Below are positions 5,963 to 8,513 of a stretch of DNA of 8,513 nucleotides, one piece after another. Numbering within the stretch: the first letter of the stretch is position 1; each line of letters starts with the position of its first letter. Where the stretch lies: contig JBBRLA010000364.1 of the NCBI GenBank assembly GCA_038231615.1, positions 1-8,513 on the forward strand, given 5' to 3'. This DNA comes from JBBRLA01 sp038231615 (GTDB taxonomy: Bacteria; Myxococcota_A; Polyangia; Palsa-1104; JAEUJZ01). Made by a program: the position numbers and the translations under genes. The notes beneath the pieces were generated by a model that had not been told where the DNA came from, made no database searches, and worked only from the letters and a program-made list of their open reading frames with translations.

Positions 5963-6997
5963 ATGATCAAGATCCTGTTCCTGGGCGCTGGACCCATCGA
6001 CATGGACCGGCTGGACATGGAAAAGGAAGCCAAGACCGTCGTTGACGGGTTGCAGCGCGGCACCTATGGGGGCCAATTTGTTCCGATCTACGAAAAGGTC
6101 GCCTACCTGAGCAAGCTTCAGGGCCTGCTCCACAAGCACAGACCCCACATCGTCCACTTCAGCGGCCACGGGACGACGGATTCGGAGCTGATCCTGCTCG
6201 ACGACCACGGCTACTCCGCGCCGGTGCCGCAGGCGGCGCTCACCGCGCTCTTTTCGACCCCGGCGATCCGCGAAAACCTCCGCTGCGCCGTCCTCTCCGC
6301 CTGCGACTCAGTCGAGCAGGCCCGGGCGATCGCTGCCTCCATCGAGTGCGTGATCGGGATGAAGGAGGCCATTGCCGATCGCTCCGCGTCGGCGTTCGCG
6401 GGGAGCTTCTATGAGGCCCTGTCCTCGGGTCAGAGCGTCCAGGCCGCCTTCGATCGGGGCGTGACGCAGCTCCAGCTGCTGAACCTCCCGGGTGCCGGCG
6501 TGCCGATTCTTCACGCTCGTCCGGGCACGAAGCCGGAGGACGTGTCTTTCCTCCCGCCGCTCCTGTTTTGCCACATCCACCGCGCGAACAAGGAGCTTTT
6601 TCAGGGGCTGGAGGTTCATCTCCAGTCAATGGAAGATCGCGGCGTCCTGCGCTACTGGTCCATCAACAGGCTGAGAGACGGGGAACTGGTGGGGCCCCTG
6701 ACCGAGCAGAACCTCCTGGACGCCCGCCATGTCCTCCTGGGCGTGAGCCCGAGGGCCGTGATCGACGCTGGCTGGAACGAGTACACCGAGCGCGTCCTGG
6801 ATCGGCACCGGAGCGGCGGGGTCAAGGTGATTCCCCTGATGCTCGGTCCGGTCAGCAATGAAGACAAACCATGGAGAGATTTCCAGCCCTTTCTGGACGG
6901 GGCCGTGGTTACCTCCATTGACAGTCCCCCGTATGACATCGCGTGGTTCAGGGTGAGCGAGGCCTTGCGAGGGATCATGCGCCGGGATCAGGGATAG
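5963..6997 (+). CDS. CHAT (caspase-like) protease fused to a C-terminal TIR-type domain
   Basis: The 344-residue product has two domains. Residues 1-187 form a CHAT domain: the start MIKILFLGAGPIDMDRL is the usual N-terminal strand of this subfamily, IVHFSGHG (63-70) carries catalytic His69, and LSACDS (111-116) carries catalytic Cys114. CVIGMKEAIADRSASAF (129-145) is the conserved stretch after the catalytic Cys. Residues about 198-335 look like a TIR domain: LLFCHIHR strand, DRGVLRYW, DGELV loop, DARHVLLGVSP (253-263), GWNEYTERVLDRH, and VKVIPLMLGP (287-296). The NADase Glu is ambiguous (Glu273 or Glu276 near Trp271), so activity is unproven. CHAT proteases are cytosolic and are known to cleave neighbouring effectors. 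The gasdermin-like gene follows after an 18-base gap, making it the probable substrate. No signal peptide or membrane helix is seen. The start has no Shine-Dalgarno site. Confidence 0.88.
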   Translation: MIKILFLGAGPIDMDRLDMEKEAKTVVDGLQRGTYGGQFVPIYEKVAYLSKLQGLLHKHRPHIVHFSGHGTTDSELILLDDHGYSAPVPQAALTALFSTPAIRENLRCAVLSACDSVEQARAIAASIECVIGMKEAIADRSASAFAGSFYEALSSGQSVQAAFDRGVTQLQLLNLPGAGVPILHARPGTKPEDVSFLPPLLFCHIHRANKELFQGLEVHLQSMEDRGVLRYWSINRLRDGELVGPLTEQNLLDARHVLLGVSPRAVIDAGWNEYTERVLDRHRSGGVKVIPLMLGPVSNEDKPWRDFQPFLDGAVVTSIDSPPYDIAWFRVSEALRGIMRRDQG

Positions 6998-7015
6998 GGA
7001 ACAAGGAGCACCGCA

Positions 7016-7810
7016 ATGGCCGACGCGCTGGTAAAGCTTTTAAATAACAATGGCTATCAACCCATCTTCCTCCCCAGGACCCACGTTGCTCCGCCGGAGC
7101 TGTACAGCTACTCGAAGGGCTTGCGCCGCCTGGTGCGCTGGGGCGCCCTGGCAACCAACGTCCCCGACGCGGCCAAGCTACCCCATCGGCGCGGCAGGCT
7201 GGCCCAGATCGAATACCAGGAGACCAGCAGCAAGCACGGCGAAGGCTCGCTGTCCTTCCTCAAAAACGCGCTGCGGGCCATCGGCATCGAGGACACACCC
7301 AAGCTGGATCTGTCATTCACCGGGGGCCGCGAACTCTCGTTCTGCTTTGGTGGAGTGACCTATGACGCGGTGGACCCGGCCGAGCTGTCCAGGGTCATCC
7401 AGCACATCGACACGGACGCATTCCCCAAAGAGGTGGTCGAGGGAGGCAACCTGCACATCGCCTACGAATACGCCTTCGCCACGAGCCTGAAACTCCAGCG
7501 CGCCGACAGGCACGACTTCGAGGCGGACATCTCGGCCGACATCGGACAGTACGTAGACCTGGGCACCAAGGCAAAGGTCGCCGCGGAGAGCAAGGGCGTG
7601 GTGTCCTTTACGGGCACGGCTGCGGACGTGGCGGCCTTCGCGTTCAAGGCCGGGCGTCTGGAGTTGCAGGATAAAACGTGGCGCTTTTACCCCGAGGAGA
7701 TCCAAAAGGGGCCGATGCGAGGGCCCACGCAGGCCCCACCCGCAATCCAGCCGGGCGTTGTCTTCCTCTTCGACCAAGAGGGCAAGGAGGGCACGCTGCC
7801 TCCCCACTGA
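7016..7810 (+). CDS. Bacterial gasdermin-like pore-forming protein
   Basis: The 264-residue product has the length and pattern of bacterial gasdermins: the N-terminal motif LLNNNGYQPIFLPR (8-21) followed by PPEL; LGxLAT-like GALAT (43-47); a segment KLDLSFTGGRELSFCFGGVT (96-115) leading into DAVDPAELSRVI (117-128); and late VSFTGTAADVAAFAFKAGRL (196-215), where family members have a G-F-K-A strand. After Trp222 comes a Pro-rich linker (about 226-246) and a hydrophobic end with GVVFLF (247-252), fitting the short autoinhibitory C-terminal tail removed by a protease. Known members oligomerise into large inner-membrane pores after cleavage. The only Cys is Cys110; the N-terminal Cys that is palmitoylated in a characterised homologue is absent. 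AGGAG (7004-7008) precedes the ATG with good spacing. It is co-transcribed with the CHAT-TIR gene. Identification is by pattern, without an alignment. Confidence 0.8.
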   Translation: MADALVKLLNNNGYQPIFLPRTHVAPPELYSYSKGLRRLVRWGALATNVPDAAKLPHRRGRLAQIEYQETSSKHGEGSLSFLKNALRAIGIEDTPKLDLSFTGGRELSFCFGGVTYDAVDPAELSRVIQHIDTDAFPKEVVEGGNLHIAYEYAFATSLKLQRADRHDFEADISADIGQYVDLGTKAKVAAESKGVVSFTGTAADVAAFAFKAGRLELQDKTWRFYPEEIQKGPMRGPTQAPPAIQPGVVFLFDQEGKEGTLPPH

Positions 7811-7858
7811 GCACGGATCTGGTAGCCATCCGACGAACTCGTCAGGTAGAATCCTGGG

Positions 7859-8513
7859 ATGGACCAAACCGTCCCGGCAGTCCTCATCGTTCACTCCGGC
7901 ATCATCGACCAATCCATCAAGGCGGATGAAGCCTGGCGTTGCAAGCTTGAGACCGAGCTGGAGGCCGTGGGGATTCCTTGGTGGGCGGGCCATCCGGACC
8001 CGGGCGAGGAAAGGGGAGTGAAGGCCTTCACCGATCGCCTGCCCGATGCGATGGTCGTCGTGATCCTGTCGTCGATCGATCTGCTCAGCGATAAGAGCCG
8101 CTGCGCGGAGATCCTCCAGCGCACCCGAGAGGCGCAGACCAGCAACCAGGTAACCATCCGGACCATCCGGGTTCGCCGACTGAGCCGCGATGAAGAGATC
8201 GGGCTGGACCAGAACGCGCCGGTCAACGCCCAACCGCTGAGCAGGATGAGCGAGGTCGAGCTGGATGACTTCGCGACCGAATTCGCCCAGCGGCTGCGGA
8301 TGGTCCTGCAGCTCGCTTATCGCCTGCGCGTCAATGAACTCCTGTACCAGCGCCCCAAGGATGTCAGCGCCCACAGCAAGCGAGTCCTCCGTCTGCTCCA
8401 GCAGGCGGGCACCTACCTGGGCGTGGGGCTGGCTGCCGTCTGCGACATCGGGGCCTACTTGCTTCAGGAGTTCCTGGTCCGAGGGACGGAGGAACCGGGG
8501 AACACAGACGACC
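7859..8513 (+). CDS. TIR-like/Rossmann-fold protein of the gasdermin module (3' end outside window)
   Basis: An ATG at 7859, 48 bases after the gasdermin stop, opens a frame that runs to the window end (218 residues, incomplete). AGGT at 7844-7847 is only a weak ribosome site. Residues 5-107 show alternating strands and helices like a TIR or related Rossmann-like domain: VPAVLIVHSG, helix ADEAWRCKLETELEAVG, IPWWAG, AMVVVILSS (64-72), helix SRCAEILQRTREAQ, VTIRTIRVRR. The catalytic Glu of TIR NADases is not evident, so it may be a signalling or adaptor domain. A helical segment (131-182) follows, then a hydrophobic stretch (about 185-207, YLGVGLAAVCDIGAYLL) that could be a membrane or hydrophobic-core helix. 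The family is not firmly recognised. Position and strand suggest a third component (sensor, adaptor or regulator) of the CHAT-gasdermin operon. Confidence 0.6.
   Translation, partial: MDQTVPAVLIVHSGIIDQSIKADEAWRCKLETELEAVGIPWWAGHPDPGEERGVKAFTDRLPDAMVVVILSSIDLLSDKSRCAEILQRTREAQTSNQVTIRTIRVRRLSRDEEIGLDQNAPVNAQPLSRMSEVELDDFATEFAQRLRMVLQLAYRLRVNELLYQRPKDVSAHSKRVLRLLQQAGTYLGVGLAAVCDIGAYLLQEFLVRGTEEPGNTDD

Noticed and set aside
7313..8374. 353-codon minus-strand ORF opposite the gasdermin and third gene
   Set aside because: No recognisable domain, and it spans the antisense of two genes with better coding character and ribosome sites.
1..8513. CRISPR arrays, tRNA or rRNA genes, and a transposase or integrase gene
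   Set aside because: No regularly spaced repeats, no tRNA cloverleaf or rRNA sequence, and no transposase or integrase motifs seen on either strand; the repeats at 602-633 and 3106-3156 are too few and too far apart for an array.

Overview
This is a GC-rich bacterial accessory region. Line 4081-4140 is 49/60 G+C, whereas 1381-1440 inside the first cargo gene is only 19/60. Gene remnants, direct repeats and defence-type genes sit on either side of one housekeeping-type metabolic gene. No marker fixes the taxon. The GC content, a bacterial gasdermin with a CHAT protease, a XisI remnant and a FAA1-type acyl-CoA synthetase would suit a Myxococcota-, Planctomycetota- or Chloroflexota-like genome, but this is a guess.

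Layout. (1) Positions 1-694: fragments of an unrecognised gene in two frames, probably one gene broken by a +1 shift near 241, running into a repeated motif (AAGTGCGGTACTTTG). (2) Positions 693-2507: a hairpin and candidate promoter, then an AT-rich HipA-like kinase gene coupled by an ATGA overlap to a DUF3037 gene. (3) Positions 2508-3632: a hairpin-rich leader, a small unknown ORF ending in a strong hairpin, a second copy of the repeat motif, and a frameshifted remnant with an Rpn-nuclease-like tail. (4) Positions 3869/3875-5692: an intact long-chain acyl-CoA synthetase followed by a hairpin. (5) Positions 5763-5879, minus strand: the C-terminal remnant of a XisI protein. (6) Positions 5963-8513: a tandem three-gene module, plus strand, running off the window.

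The module in (6) is the main point of interest. Gene A is a CHAT (caspase-like) protease fused to a C-terminal TIR-type domain. Gene B is a 264-residue bacterial gasdermin-like pore former. Gene C starts with a Rossmann/TIR-like domain and has a hydrophobic helix near the end of what is visible. Bacterial gasdermins are known to be encoded beside caspase-like or other proteases that cut off a short C-terminal inhibitory tail and so trigger membrane permeabilisation and cell death. Here a protease, its probable gasdermin substrate and one or two TIR-like domains are encoded together. The inference is an abortive-infection system in which TIR-type domains sense or relay the signal, the CHAT domain cuts the gasdermin, and the pore kills the infected cell. 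The CHAT-TIR fusion and the third gene are what may be new.
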